NCBI RefSeq assembly: GCF_013408245.1
Contig: NZ_JACBYS010000004.1
Location: 186,001 to 250,000, forward strand
Direction: 5' to 3'
Length of the DNA stretch: 64,000 nucleotides
Source of the DNA: Duganella sp. 1224
GTDB taxonomy: Bacteria > Pseudomonadota > Gammaproteobacteria > Burkholderiales > Burkholderiaceae_D
This document shows positions 45,849-55,027 of this stretch, one piece after another (positions within the stretch are counted from its first letter, which is position 1; the number at the start of each line of letters is the position of its first letter). A program made the position numbers and the translations under genes. The notes under the pieces were generated by a model, which was given only the letters and a program-made list of their open reading frames with translations, was not told the DNA's origin and did no database searches.

Positions 45849-46997
45849 ATGGCCGACACCGCGCGCCGCATCGCCCACATCGACATGGACGCGTTTTTCG
45901 CGTCGGTCGAACTGCTGCGCTACCCGCAGCTGCGCGGGCAGCCGGTGGTGATCGGCGGCCGCGGCTACGCGCCCGAGCAAAAGGAGGATGGCTCGTACGT
46001 GTTCAAGCGCCTGCGCGATTATGTCGGCCGTGGCGTGATTACCACGGCCACCTACGAGGCGCGCGCGTTCGGCGTCGGTTCGGCGATGGGCATGATGAAG
46101 GCGGCCAAGCTGGCGCCGGACGCGATCCTGCTGCCGGCCAACTTCGACGCCTACCGCCATTATTCGCGCCTGTTCAAGGAGGCGGTGGCCGGCATCGCGC
46201 CGGACATCGAGGACCGCGGCATCGATGAAATCTTCGTCGACCTGACGCATGTCGACGGCGAAACGCGCGCGCTGGGGATGCGCATCAAGCAGGCGGTGCA
46301 GGACGCCACCGGCCTGACCTGCTCGATCGGCATCACGCCCAACAAGCTGCTGTCGAAAATCTGCTCGGACCTGGAAAAGCCGAACGGGCTGACGGTGCTG
46401 GGCTTCGAGGACATTCCATCGCGCATCTGGCCGCTGGGGGTGCGCAAGGTCAACGGCATCGGCCCCAAGGCCACCGCCAAGCTGGCTGCGCTGGGCATCG
46501 AGACGGTGGGCCAGCTGGCGCAGGCCGACCAGGGGCTGTTGCAGGATTATTTCGGCGCGCACTATGCGGCGTGGCTGGCGCGGGTGGCGCAGGGCATCGA
46601 CGAGCGCGGCATTTCCACCAGCCGCGAGAGCAAGTCGATGTCGCGCGAGACCACCTTCGAGCGCGACCTGCACGCGCGCCACGACCGCGCCGCGCTGTCC
46701 GCCATCCTGACCACGCTGTGCGAGCGGCTGGCGGACGACCTCAAGCGCAAGGGCTACGTCAGCCGCACCATCAGCATCAAGCTGCGCTATGACGATTTCC
46801 AGATCGTCAGCCGCAACGTGACGCTGCCGCAGCCGGTGGCCGAGCCGGCGGCGATTTTGCAGGCGGCGCGCGAATGCCTGAAGCGGGTGCCGCTGCAACG
46901 CAAGCTGCGCCTGCTGGGCGTGCGCGCCAGCACGCTCGAACCGCCGGGCGCCATGGCGCGGACGCCACAGCCGGTGCAGGGCGAGCTGTTTGCCTGA
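45849..46997 (+). CDS. dinB: DNA polymerase IV (Y-family translesion polymerase)
   Basis: Error-prone polymerase that bypasses lesions in the SOS response; 382 residues. Palm motifs HIDMDAFFASVE and RGIDEIFVDLT supply the metal-binding acids; CSIGITPNKLLSKI and the little-finger domain follow; the C-terminal QGELFA is a beta-clamp-binding peptide. Start ATG 45849 (MADTARRIAHID). A strong LexA box precedes it. Confidence 0.95.
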   Translation: MADTARRIAHIDMDAFFASVELLRYPQLRGQPVVIGGRGYAPEQKEDGSYVFKRLRDYVGRGVITTATYEARAFGVGSAMGMMKAAKLAPDAILLPANFDAYRHYSRLFKEAVAGIAPDIEDRGIDEIFVDLTHVDGETRALGMRIKQAVQDATGLTCSIGITPNKLLSKICSDLEKPNGLTVLGFEDIPSRIWPLGVRKVNGIGPKATAKLAALGIETVGQLAQADQGLLQDYFGAHYAAWLARVAQGIDERGISTSRESKSMSRETTFERDLHARHDRAALSAILTTLCERLADDLKRKGYVSRTISIKLRYDDFQIVSRNVTLPQPVAEPAAILQAARECLKRVPLQRKLRLLGVRASTLEPPGAMARTPQPVQGELFA

Positions 46998-47070
46998 GAC
47001 CGGGTGGTCGCCAGCGTGTAGAATGGCGCTCTTTTTTGCACACTTTTCAGAAACAAGGCCTGTCAACTTT

Positions 47071-47967
47071 ATGTGGTTCAAGAATCTACAGATTTACCGT
47101 CTGCCGGCCCCTTGGGCCTACACCCCCGAACAACTGGAAGAAGCGCTGTCCAGCCAGGCGTTCACGCCGGCCAGCAGCAACGAACTGCTGCGCCAGGGCT
47201 GGGACAAGCCGCGCCCTAACGGCGGCCTGGTGCACGTGGTCAACAAGCAGATGCTGATCGTGCTGGGCACCGAGAAGAAACTGCTGCCGAACTCGGTGAT
47301 CAACCAGGTCGCCAAGGCGCGCGCCGCCGAGATGGAGGAAGCCCAGGGCTTCGCGCCGGGCAAGAAGGCGATGAAGGAACTGAAGGAACGCGTGGCCGAC
47401 GAGCTGCTGCCGCGCGCCTTCTCGATCCGCAGCAATGTGTGGACCTGGATCGACCCGGTCAACGGCTGGCTGGTGGTGGATGCCGCCTCGCCGGCCAAGG
47501 CCGACGAAGTCATCAAGCTGCTGCTGAAGGCGGTCGACCGCATGCCGCTGGAAAGCCTGCGCGTGCAGCGCTCGCCGGTGGGCGTGATGACCGAGTGGCT
47601 GCAGACCGACGAGGCGCCGGCCGGTTTCACGGTCGACATGGACACCGAGCTGCGCGCCACCGGCGAGAGCAAGGCGGCGGTGCGCTACGTCAAGCACTCG
47701 CTGGACCCGGAAGAGATCCGCCGCCACATCGCGGCCGGCAAGCAGTGCACCCGCCTGGCGATGACCTGGGACAGCAAGATTTCCTTCGTGCTGACCGAGT
47801 CGCTGGCGATCAAGGGCATCAAGCCGCTGGACGTGCTGGACGAAAAAGATGCCGGCGTGCGCAACGACGACGAGCGCTTCGACGGCGACTTCATGCTGAT
47901 GACCGGCGAGCTGGCGAAGCTGATGGCCGACGTGGTGGAAGCGCTGGGCGGCGAAGCCAAGGCGTAA
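47071..47967 (+). CDS. rdgC: Recombination-associated protein RdgC
   Basis: Ring-shaped double-stranded DNA-binding protein that limits RecA; 298 residues, the normal family length. Recognised from MWFKNLQIYRL, GWDKPRPNGG, LPRAFSIRSNVWTWID and the C-terminal FDGDFMLMTGELAKLM. Start ATG 47071. Ends in a strong terminator before the octad-repeat genes. Confidence 0.95.
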   Translation: MWFKNLQIYRLPAPWAYTPEQLEEALSSQAFTPASSNELLRQGWDKPRPNGGLVHVVNKQMLIVLGTEKKLLPNSVINQVAKARAAEMEEAQGFAPGKKAMKELKERVADELLPRAFSIRSNVWTWIDPVNGWLVVDAASPAKADEVIKLLLKAVDRMPLESLRVQRSPVGVMTEWLQTDEAPAGFTVDMDTELRATGESKAAVRYVKHSLDPEEIRRHIAAGKQCTRLAMTWDSKISFVLTESLAIKGIKPLDVLDEKDAGVRNDDERFDGDFMLMTGELAKLMADVVEALGGEAKA

Positions 47968-47996
47968 ACCCTGCCATCCATTGCTTTTCAAGTAAG

Positions 47997-48031
47997 AATG
48001 CCGCGAAGTCGTTGATTTCGCGGCATTTTTT
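47997..48031 (+). terminator. Rho-independent terminator of rdgC
   Basis: Perfect 11-bp stem AATGCCGCGAA / TTCGCGGCATT, 9-nt loop, six T residues. Isolates rdgC from the following repeat-protein gene. Confidence 0.92.
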
Positions 48032-48087
48032 CGTTGAAAAATCGAAAAATTTATGCGTTGCTTTCGAGAAAGTAACCAAAACTCTGC

Positions 48088-48117
48088 TATAGTGAAAAGT
48101 CTTATCAAAAGAGGAAC
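48088..48117 (+). promoter_or_regulatory. Possible -10 box and ribosome-binding site of the large octad-repeat gene
   Basis: TATAGT (48088-48093) is a good -10; no clear -35 at 17 bp. GAGGA at 48111-48115 lies about 7 nt before ATG 48123 and fixes the start. Confidence 0.4.
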
Positions 48118-48122
48118 TTCCT

Positions 48123-51100
48123 ATGAGCGGCCCCGTCGGACTGACCACCCAGCAGATCGCCAATCTGACCTCGCAGCAGCTTGCCGCCTGGACCAGTGAT
48201 GACATCCAGGCGCTGACGCTGGCGCAGGTGCCGGCGCTCAAGCCGGCCGTGCTGAACGCCGCCGGCGGTGCCAACACCGCGCTGATGGCAGTGCTGTCCG
48301 CCGACCAGATTGCCGCGCTGAGCACCGCCCAGGTGGCGGCGCTGGGCACGCGCGCCTTCGCCAGCCTGGCGCCGGGCGCGATCGCCTCTTTTGAAACCGC
48401 CGACATTGCCGCGCTGAGCACCGCCAACATTGCCACGCTGCAGTCGGCCGACATCGCGCTGATGCAGGCGCCGCAGTTCGGCGCGCTGACCGGCGCCCAG
48501 CTGGCCACCTTTTCCAGCGCCGACATCCAGGCCATCGACGACACCGGTTTCGCGCTGCTGACCACGCAGGCCATCGCGGCGCTGGGCAGCGCGCAGATCG
48601 CCGCGCTGACCGCCAGCCAGACGGTGGCGCTGACCACGCGCCAGGCCGCCGCCTGGAGCTCGGCCCAACTGGCAGCGCTGTCGAGCGCGAACCTGGCCGC
48701 GCTGGAGGCGGCCGATCTGGGCGCCATGAAAACTGCCGCCATCGCCGGCCTGTCGACGCGCCAGGTGGCGCAGCTGTCGGCCGCGCAACTGGCCGGCATG
48801 AGCAGCGCGCAATTCGCCGCGCTCAACACCAGCCAGGTGGCGGCCATCGGCAACAGCCTGTTGGCCGGCCTGCCGACCGCCGACATCGCCGCGCTGAGCA
48901 CCGCCGCCGTCGCCCAGCTGGGCACGGCCGTGCTGGCGCAACTCGACACCGATCAAATCAGGGCGCTGACCACGCAGCAACTGGCCGCCCTCGGCAGCGC
49001 GCAGTTCGCCGCCTTCAGTCCCGACCAGGTCGCCAATCTGCGCACGGCGCAGCTGGCCGCGCTGACGTCGCGCCAGGTGGCCGGCCTGTCCGGCGACGAT
49101 ATCGCCGCGCTCGACACCGGCGACCTGCCCTGGCTGAGCACGGCGGCGATCGCCGCGCTGACGTCGGCGCAATTCAGCATGCTGGGCGGCGCCGACTTCA
49201 GCGCCATCGCCGGTCTGACCACGCTGCAGATCGGTGCCTTGCGCACCGCCACGCTGGCGGCGCTGAACGCCGCCCAGGCCGCCGCGCTGAGCAGCCGCCA
49301 GGTGGCGGCGTTGAGCAGCGCCCAAGTCAGCGTGCTGTCGGCCGCGGCCGTGCAGGCGCTGCCGACCGCCGACCTTGGCGCGCTGCGCACCAACGCGGTG
49401 GCGGCGCTGTCGACCCAGCAACTGGCGGCGCTGACCAGCGACCAATTGGGTGCGTTCACCACCGCGCAATTCTCGGCGCTGAGCAGCCGCCAGCTGGCGG
49501 CCATCAGCAGCGACACCATCGTCGGCCTGTCCAGCGCCGCGCTGTCGGCGCTGTCGACCAGCGCGGTCATGCAGTTGAGCCCGGCATTGCTGGCGGCGCT
49601 CAGCGTCACCCAACTGGCCGGCTTCGGTTCGCGCCAGCTGGCCGTGCTCGGCACCGCCCAGGTGGCGGCGCTGGACGCGTCGCAGGTGGCGTCGCTGGGC
49701 ACGGCGCAAATCGCCGGCCTCGGCACGCTGCAGGTCAGCGCGCTCAGCGATGACGACCTGGCCGCGCTCGGCACGCGCGCGCTGCGGGCGCTGACCACCA
49801 GCGCGGTGGCCGCGCTCAACGGCCACCAGCTGGCAGCCATCGGCGCCTTCGACAATGGCGCCGCCATCGCGGCGCTGAGCACGGCGCAAATCGCCGCCTT
49901 GCGCAGCGCCGCGCTGAGCGCGCTGACCCACGACCAACTGCTCGCGCTGACCACCGCCCAGGCGGCTGCGCTGAACAGCAACCAGGTGGCGGCCATTCCG
50001 GTCGCGCTGCTGGCGGCGCTGGAAACCGCCGACTTTGCCGCGCTCGGCACCAGCGTGGTCGCCAGCCTCGGCACCGCGCAACTGGCGCTGCTGGGCAGCG
50101 ACCAGGTGACGGCGCTGAGCACGCTCCAAGCCAGCGTTCTCAGTTCGCGCCAGCTGGCGGCGCTGACGCTGGACAGCCTGGCCGGCCTGCAAAGCGCCGA
50201 CCTTGGCGCGCTGGCCACCGCCGCCGTCGCCGGCCTTGGTACGGACGCGCTGGCCGCGCTGCGCACCGAGCAACTGGCCGGCCTGGCCACGCGCCAGCTG
50301 GCCGTGCTGGGCAACGCCCAGCTGAACGCGCTCACCACCGACCAGATCGCCAGCCTGCGTTCGGCGCAGATCGGCGCGCTCAATTCGCGCCAGATTAGCG
50401 GCCTCGGCACCGATGCCCTCGCCGCCCTCAGCAGCGCCGGCGTGGCCGCGCTCAGCACCGCCGCCGTCGCCACCCTCAGCGCCCAGCAACTGGGCGCGCT
50501 GGAGCTTGATGTGCAGGCGCTCAGCACGCTGCAGATCGGCGCGCTGCGCACCGCCGCGCTGCTGGGTCTGACCACCGACGAGGCGGTGGCGCTGACCACG
50601 CGCCAGGCCGCCGCGCTCAGCAGCGCCCAGGTGCGCGCCTTGCAGACCGACGTCATCCACGCGCTCGAAACCGCCGACTTCGCCGCGCTGCGCACCGCCG
50701 CCATCGCCGCGCTGACCACCACGCAGATGCTGGCGCTGACCAGCGACCAACTGACCGCGATGACGGCCGCGCAGTTTGCCGCGCTCAGCTCGCAACAACT
50801 GGCGGCGCTGCCGACCGACGCCATCGCCGGCTTCTCGACCGACAGCCTGGCCGCGCTTGGCCCGGCCTTCATCGCCACGCTGTCGGCCGAAACCATCGCC
50901 AGCCTCAACGCGGCGCAACTGGGCACGCTGAGTTCGCAGCAATTCGCGGTGTTCAGCAGCGCCCAGCTGACGGCGCTGAGCGCCGAGCAGGTGGGCTGGC
51001 TGGGCACGCGCCAGCTGGCCGGCCTGACCACGCGCAATCTGCCGGGCCTGTCCGCCGCCGACATTGCCGCCCTCAGCAGCGACGGCCTGCGCGGCCTCAG

Positions 51101-54100
51101 CACGGCCATGTTGCAGGCACTCAGCACCGCCCAGCTGGCGGCGCTCGGCGCCGACCCGAACGGCAACCTGTTCGGCAGCCTGACCACCGCGCAGATCGCC
51201 GCCTTCGGCACGCGCGCGCTGGGCGCGCTGACCACCGACCAGATCGTGGCGCTGAGCACCACGCAGGCCGCCGCGCTGAGCAGCGCGCAGCTGCGCGCGC
51301 TGAGCGCAGCCGACATCGCGGCGCTGGAAACGGCCGACCTGGCGGCGCTGCGCACCGCCACCCTGAGCGGCCTGAGCACGCTGCAGGCGGCGGCGCTGAG
51401 CAGCGACCAGGTGGCCGCGCTGACCAGCCAGCAGATCGCCACGCTGAATGCCGCGCAGTTCTCGGCGCTCAGCGCGGACGGCGTGCAGGGCCTGGAACTG
51501 GCCGATATTCCGGTGCTCAACACCGGTGTCATCGCCGGCCTGGCCACGCGCGCGCTGGCCGCGCTCAGCACCGACCAGGTGGCGGCGCTGGCCACGCGCC
51601 AGATCGCCGCGCTCGGCACGGCCCAGCTGAACGCGCTGACCAGCGACCAGATGCTCAACCTGCAGTCGGCGCAGATCGCCGCGCTCAGTTCGGCCCAGGT
51701 GGGCGGGTTGTCGCTGCGCGAAATCGGCGCCATCGGCAGCGACCAGCTGGGCGCGCTAAAGACGGCGGCGATCGCCGCGCTGAACTCGGCGCAGCTAAGC
51801 GTGCTGGGCAACGATCCCTACGGCAGCGACGCCACCGCCATCGCCCTGCTCACCACCGCGCAGATCGCCGCGCTGCGCACCGCCGCGCTGCTGGGCCTGC
51901 GGGTGCAGCAGGCCGCCGCGCTGCGTTCCGACCAGGTAGCCGCGCTCAACAGCGCGCAACTGGCGGCGCTGGCCAACGCCGACGTCGGCGCCTTTGACCT
52001 GGAAGACATCGCCGCGCTACGCACCGCCACCCTGCGCGGCCTGACCTCTGGCCAGTTGGCCAGCCTCAGCGGCGACCAGTTCGCCGTGCTCAACACCAGC
52101 CAGTTCGCCGCCCTCGGCAGCGGCGCGCTGAGCGGCCTGAGCGGCGCCCAGGCGGCCGCCATTACGGTCGACCAGGCCGGCGTGATGACCAGCGCGCAAC
52201 TGGTGGGCCTGTCGCTGGCCGCCATCGGCCAGCTGGACGCCGAGGACATGGCGGCACTGCGCACCAGCGCCATCGTCGGCCTGACGTCAGCGCAGATGAC
52301 GGCGGTGACGGCAGCCCAGCTGGCCGCGCTGTCGACCGCCCAGGTCGCCGTGCTGAACAGTGCGCAGATCGGCGCGCTGTCGGCCGCCGCCGTTGCCAGC
52401 CTCTCGGGCGACAACCTGGCCGCGCTCGGCACGGCCGCGGTGGCCGCGCTCAACACGGCCGGGCTGGCGCAGCTCAGCGCCGAGCAGATCCTCAGTTTCA
52501 CCACGCGCCAGATCGCCAGCCTGAGCTCGCGCCAGGTCGGCGCGCTGCTGCCGGCGCAAATCTCCGCGCTCAGCGCCGAGCAGGTGGCGGCGCTGGGCGC
52601 GCGCCAGGTGCCCGGCTTGTCGGCAGCCGACGTGGTGGCGCTGGACAGCGACGTGGTGGCGCTGAGCACGCAGGCGGTGGCGGCGCTGAACGCCACCCAG
52701 ATTGGCGTGCTCGGCACGGACGGCAACGGCCAGGCGGTCACCTTCGCGCTGCTCAGCACGGCGCAGATCGCCGCCATCACCACCAGCGCGCTGCAATTCC
52801 TGACGGCGGCGCAGCTACGCGCCTTCGCCAGCGACCAGATCACCGCGCTCAGCGTGGCACAGATCAAGTCGGTGTCGCCGGCCTTCCTGCACGGCCTGAG
52901 CGCGCCCCAGCTGGGCGGCCTCAGCACGGTGCAGGTGGCGGCCCTCAGCACCGCCCAGCTGGGCGGCCTGATGCCGAGCCAGTTCGGCGCGCTGAGCGCG
53001 GCCCAGGTACACGCGCTCACCGCCGCCCAGTTCGCCAGCCTGACGGTGGACGACATCGCCGCGCTGAGCACCGACGCGCTGGCCGCGATCAGCATCGGCG
53101 CCATTGCCAGCCTGACGCCGGAACAGCTGAACGTGCTGGGCGGCAAAGGCCTCGGCATCGCCGCGCTGGGCACGGCGCAGATCGCCGCGCTGAGCACCAA
53201 AACCTTCGCCGCCATGACCACTGCGCAGGCGGCGGTGCTGACCGTGGGCCAGGTGGCGGCGCTGACGGCGGCCCAGGTGGGCGCGCTGCCGCTGACCGTG
53301 GTGGGCGCGCTCAACGCCGACGAGATCGCCGTGCTGAGGCCGGCGGTGGTGGCCACGCTGAAGACCGAGCAGTTGCTGGCGCTGAAGAGCGACCAGGTGG
53401 CCGCGCTGAGCGCCGACCAGGTGGCCGCGCTGACCAGCGCGCAGTTGACCGCGCTGGCGGCCTCGCAAGTGCGCTACCTCGCCCCGAACGACGTCGCCGT
53501 GATCAACCCGCTGCTGCTGAACGCCGCCGCGCGCGACGGCAACCTGCTGGCCGCGCTCAACACCGACCAGCTGCAGGCGATGACGGCGCAGCAATTCGCC
53601 GCGCTGAACTCGTCGGCCATCGCGCGCCTGCTGCCGGCATCGCTGGCGGCGGTGGAAGCGCTCGACATCGCCGCGCTCAGCACCGGCGTCATCGGCGCGC
53701 TCAGCGACGCCCAGTTGCTGGCGCTGACGGCGCGCCAGGTATCGGCGCTGACGCTGCAACAGATCGCCGCCATCACGCCGCGCGACAGCGCGCAGCAATT
53801 CACCGCCGCGCAAATGGCCGCCTTCTCCGGCGCCCAGATCGGCGCGATGAGCACCGCGCTGATCGCCGACCTCAGCCCGGACAACCTGCGCGCGATCGAA
53901 GTCGGCGACATCGCCAGCCTCGGCACGCGCCAGATCCGCGCGCTGACGCCGTTCCAGATGGCGGCGCTGAGCAACACCCAGCTGTCACAGCTGACGGTGG
54001 TGCAGGCACGCGCCATGACCGCCAACCAGTACAACACCTTGTCGGCCGCGCAGCAGGCGGTGTTCACGCCCGAGCAGAAAGCGGCGATGCCGTTCGTCAC

Positions 54101-54851
54101 GCCGCTGGTGTTGGACCTGGACGGCAACGGCATCCGCACGCTGGGGCTGGAAGCCGGCGTGCAATTCGACCTGGCCGCCAGCGGCGTTTCGCGCGCCACC
54201 GGCTGGGTCGGTCCGGGCGACGGCCTGCTGGCGCTGGACCGCAACCACGACGGCCGCATCAATGACGGCGGCGAGCTGTTCGGCTCGGCGACGGCGCTGG
54301 GCGACGGCCGCACGGCCGGCAACGGCTACCAGGCGCTGGCATCGCTGGACAGCAACGGCGATGGCGTGATCGACGCGCACGACGCCCAGTTCGGCGACCT
54401 GCGCGTGTGGGTGGACGCCAACGCCGACGGCGTCAGCCAGGCCGGCGAACTGAAGACGCTGGACGCGCTGCACATCACCCGCCTGGCGCTGGACGCGCAG
54501 CGCGGCGACGCCACCGACCACGGCAACCTGATCGGCATGAGCGCGACCTACAGCACCGCCGACGGCCAGACGCACGCCACGGCCGACGTCTGGTTCGCGC
54601 AAGGCCTGAGCGGCAAGGTCAGCGGCATGGCGCAAGCGCTCTCGTCCTATGACAGCACCAGCGCGACGCCAACGCCGGCCCCGGCCAGCGGCCAGCTGAC
54701 GCAGCACAGCGCGCGGCTGGCGGACGCGTTGCAGCACTACGGCGCGTCCGGCCTCGGCATTGGCGACGCCGTGCACACCGAGCACGACACGCAGCGCCTC
54801 AAAGCCCTGCACGCCAGCGCCCCGCCAGCCCTGCTGGCGGCCCCGCGCTAA
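48123..54851 (+). CDS. Giant octapeptide-repeat protein with C-terminal calcium-binding domain
   Basis: A 2242-residue protein. Residues about 7-1985 are an almost unbroken series (near 240) of eight-residue repeats with consensus A-A-L-S/T-T-A-Q-V/I/L: Leu at position 3, Ser/Thr at 4, Gln/Asp at 7 and a branched or aromatic hydrophobic at 8. Short Gly/Asp/Asn-rich breaks (LGADPNGN, LGNDPYGSD, LGTDGNGQ, IGAFDNG) interrupt the series, often about 26 octads apart. Residues about 1990-2160 form an EF-hand-like calcium domain (VLDLDGNG, DRNHDGRI, DSNGDGVID, DANADGVS) typical of large type I-secreted proteins. The tail contains ALQHYG and ends LLAAPR. There is no signal peptide. The octads fit a helix-capping pattern, so a compact helical solenoid is my inference. 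No family recognised; function unknown, possibly a surface or matrix protein. Confidence 0.85.
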   Translation: MSGPVGLTTQQIANLTSQQLAAWTSDDIQALTLAQVPALKPAVLNAAGGANTALMAVLSADQIAALSTAQVAALGTRAFASLAPGAIASFETADIAALSTANIATLQSADIALMQAPQFGALTGAQLATFSSADIQAIDDTGFALLTTQAIAALGSAQIAALTASQTVALTTRQAAAWSSAQLAALSSANLAALEAADLGAMKTAAIAGLSTRQVAQLSAAQLAGMSSAQFAALNTSQVAAIGNSLLAGLPTADIAALSTAAVAQLGTAVLAQLDTDQIRALTTQQLAALGSAQFAAFSPDQVANLRTAQLAALTSRQVAGLSGDDIAALDTGDLPWLSTAAIAALTSAQFSMLGGADFSAIAGLTTLQIGALRTATLAALNAAQAAALSSRQVAALSSAQVSVLSAAAVQALPTADLGALRTNAVAALSTQQLAALTSDQLGAFTTAQFSALSSRQLAAISSDTIVGLSSAALSALSTSAVMQLSPALLAALSVTQLAGFGSRQLAVLGTAQVAALDASQVASLGTAQIAGLGTLQVSALSDDDLAALGTRALRALTTSAVAALNGHQLAAIGAFDNGAAIAALSTAQIAALRSAALSALTHDQLLALTTAQAAALNSNQVAAIPVALLAALETADFAALGTSVVASLGTAQLALLGSDQVTALSTLQASVLSSRQLAALTLDSLAGLQSADLGALATAAVAGLGTDALAALRTEQLAGLATRQLAVLGNAQLNALTTDQIASLRSAQIGALNSRQISGLGTDALAALSSAGVAALSTAAVATLSAQQLGALELDVQALSTLQIGALRTAALLGLTTDEAVALTTRQAAALSSAQVRALQTDVIHALETADFAALRTAAIAALTTTQMLALTSDQLTAMTAAQFAALSSQQLAALPTDAIAGFSTDSLAALGPAFIATLSAETIASLNAAQLGTLSSQQFAVFSSAQLTALSAEQVGWLGTRQLAGLTTRNLPGLSAADIAALSSDGLRGLSTAMLQALSTAQLAALGADPNGNLFGSLTTAQIAAFGTRALGALTTDQIVALSTTQAAALSSAQLRALSAADIAALETADLAALRTATLSGLSTLQAAALSSDQVAALTSQQIATLNAAQFSALSADGVQGLELADIPVLNTGVIAGLATRALAALSTDQVAALATRQIAALGTAQLNALTSDQMLNLQSAQIAALSSAQVGGLSLREIGAIGSDQLGALKTAAIAALNSAQLSVLGNDPYGSDATAIALLTTAQIAALRTAALLGLRVQQAAALRSDQVAALNSAQLAALANADVGAFDLEDIAALRTATLRGLTSGQLASLSGDQFAVLNTSQFAALGSGALSGLSGAQAAAITVDQAGVMTSAQLVGLSLAAIGQLDAEDMAALRTSAIVGLTSAQMTAVTAAQLAALSTAQVAVLNSAQIGALSAAAVASLSGDNLAALGTAAVAALNTAGLAQLSAEQILSFTTRQIASLSSRQVGALLPAQISALSAEQVAALGARQVPGLSAADVVALDSDVVALSTQAVAALNATQIGVLGTDGNGQAVTFALLSTAQIAAITTSALQFLTAAQLRAFASDQITALSVAQIKSVSPAFLHGLSAPQLGGLSTVQVAALSTAQLGGLMPSQFGALSAAQVHALTAAQFASLTVDDIAALSTDALAAISIGAIASLTPEQLNVLGGKGLGIAALGTAQIAALSTKTFAAMTTAQAAVLTVGQVAALTAAQVGALPLTVVGALNADEIAVLRPAVVATLKTEQLLALKSDQVAALSADQVAALTSAQLTALAASQVRYLAPNDVAVINPLLLNAAARDGNLLAALNTDQLQAMTAQQFAALNSSAIARLLPASLAAVEALDIAALSTGVIGALSDAQLLALTARQVSALTLQQIAAITPRDSAQQFTAAQMAAFSGAQIGAMSTALIADLSPDNLRAIEVGDIASLGTRQIRALTPFQMAALSNTQLSQLTVVQARAMTANQYNTLSAAQQAVFTPEQKAAMPFVTPLVLDLDGNGIRTLGLEAGVQFDLAASGVSRATGWVGPGDGLLALDRNHDGRINDGGELFGSATALGDGRTAGNGYQALASLDSNGDGVIDAHDAQFGDLRVWVDANADGVSQAGELKTLDALHITRLALDAQRGDATDHGNLIGMSATYSTADGQTHATADVWFAQGLSGKVSGMAQALSSYDSTSATPTPAPASGQLTQHSARLADALQHYGASGLGIGDAVHTEHDTQRLKALHASAPPALLAAPR

Positions 54852-54853
54852 AC

Positions 54854-54943
54854 TCCGGGGTCAGGTCCTCCATTTCTACACGGCCTCTGCCGTACGCGCG
54901 CGTACGGCAGAGGCCGTGTAGAAATGGAGGACCTGACCCCGGA
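54854..54943. repeat. 90-bp perfect palindrome, CGGGGTCAG family, copy 2
   Basis: Arms of 45 bp with no loop, centre between 54898 and 54899 (CGTACGCG|CGCGTACG). The ends read TCCGGGGTCAG, as in the copies at 5845 and 61944, but the inner arm is unrelated to theirs. It starts 3 bp after the large octad-repeat gene and precedes the second one by 84 bp. As RNA it would form a very stable hairpin and may end or protect the upstream message. Confidence 0.9.
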
Positions 54944-55027
54944 TTTCCTTTGCCCCCGGCTAGCCGCGAGTGCGGCGGGCTGGGTTCGTCCGCCGATCCA
55001 CTCAGCGTTCGATAAAAAGGAAAATCC

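Noticed and set aside
48105..50942. Long minus-strand open frames over the octad-repeat gene (also 48953-51811 and 51818-53356)
   Set aside because: The 24-bp periodicity keeps all frames open. The plus frame has the ribosome-binding site, promoter context and recognisable C-terminal domain; the minus frames do not.
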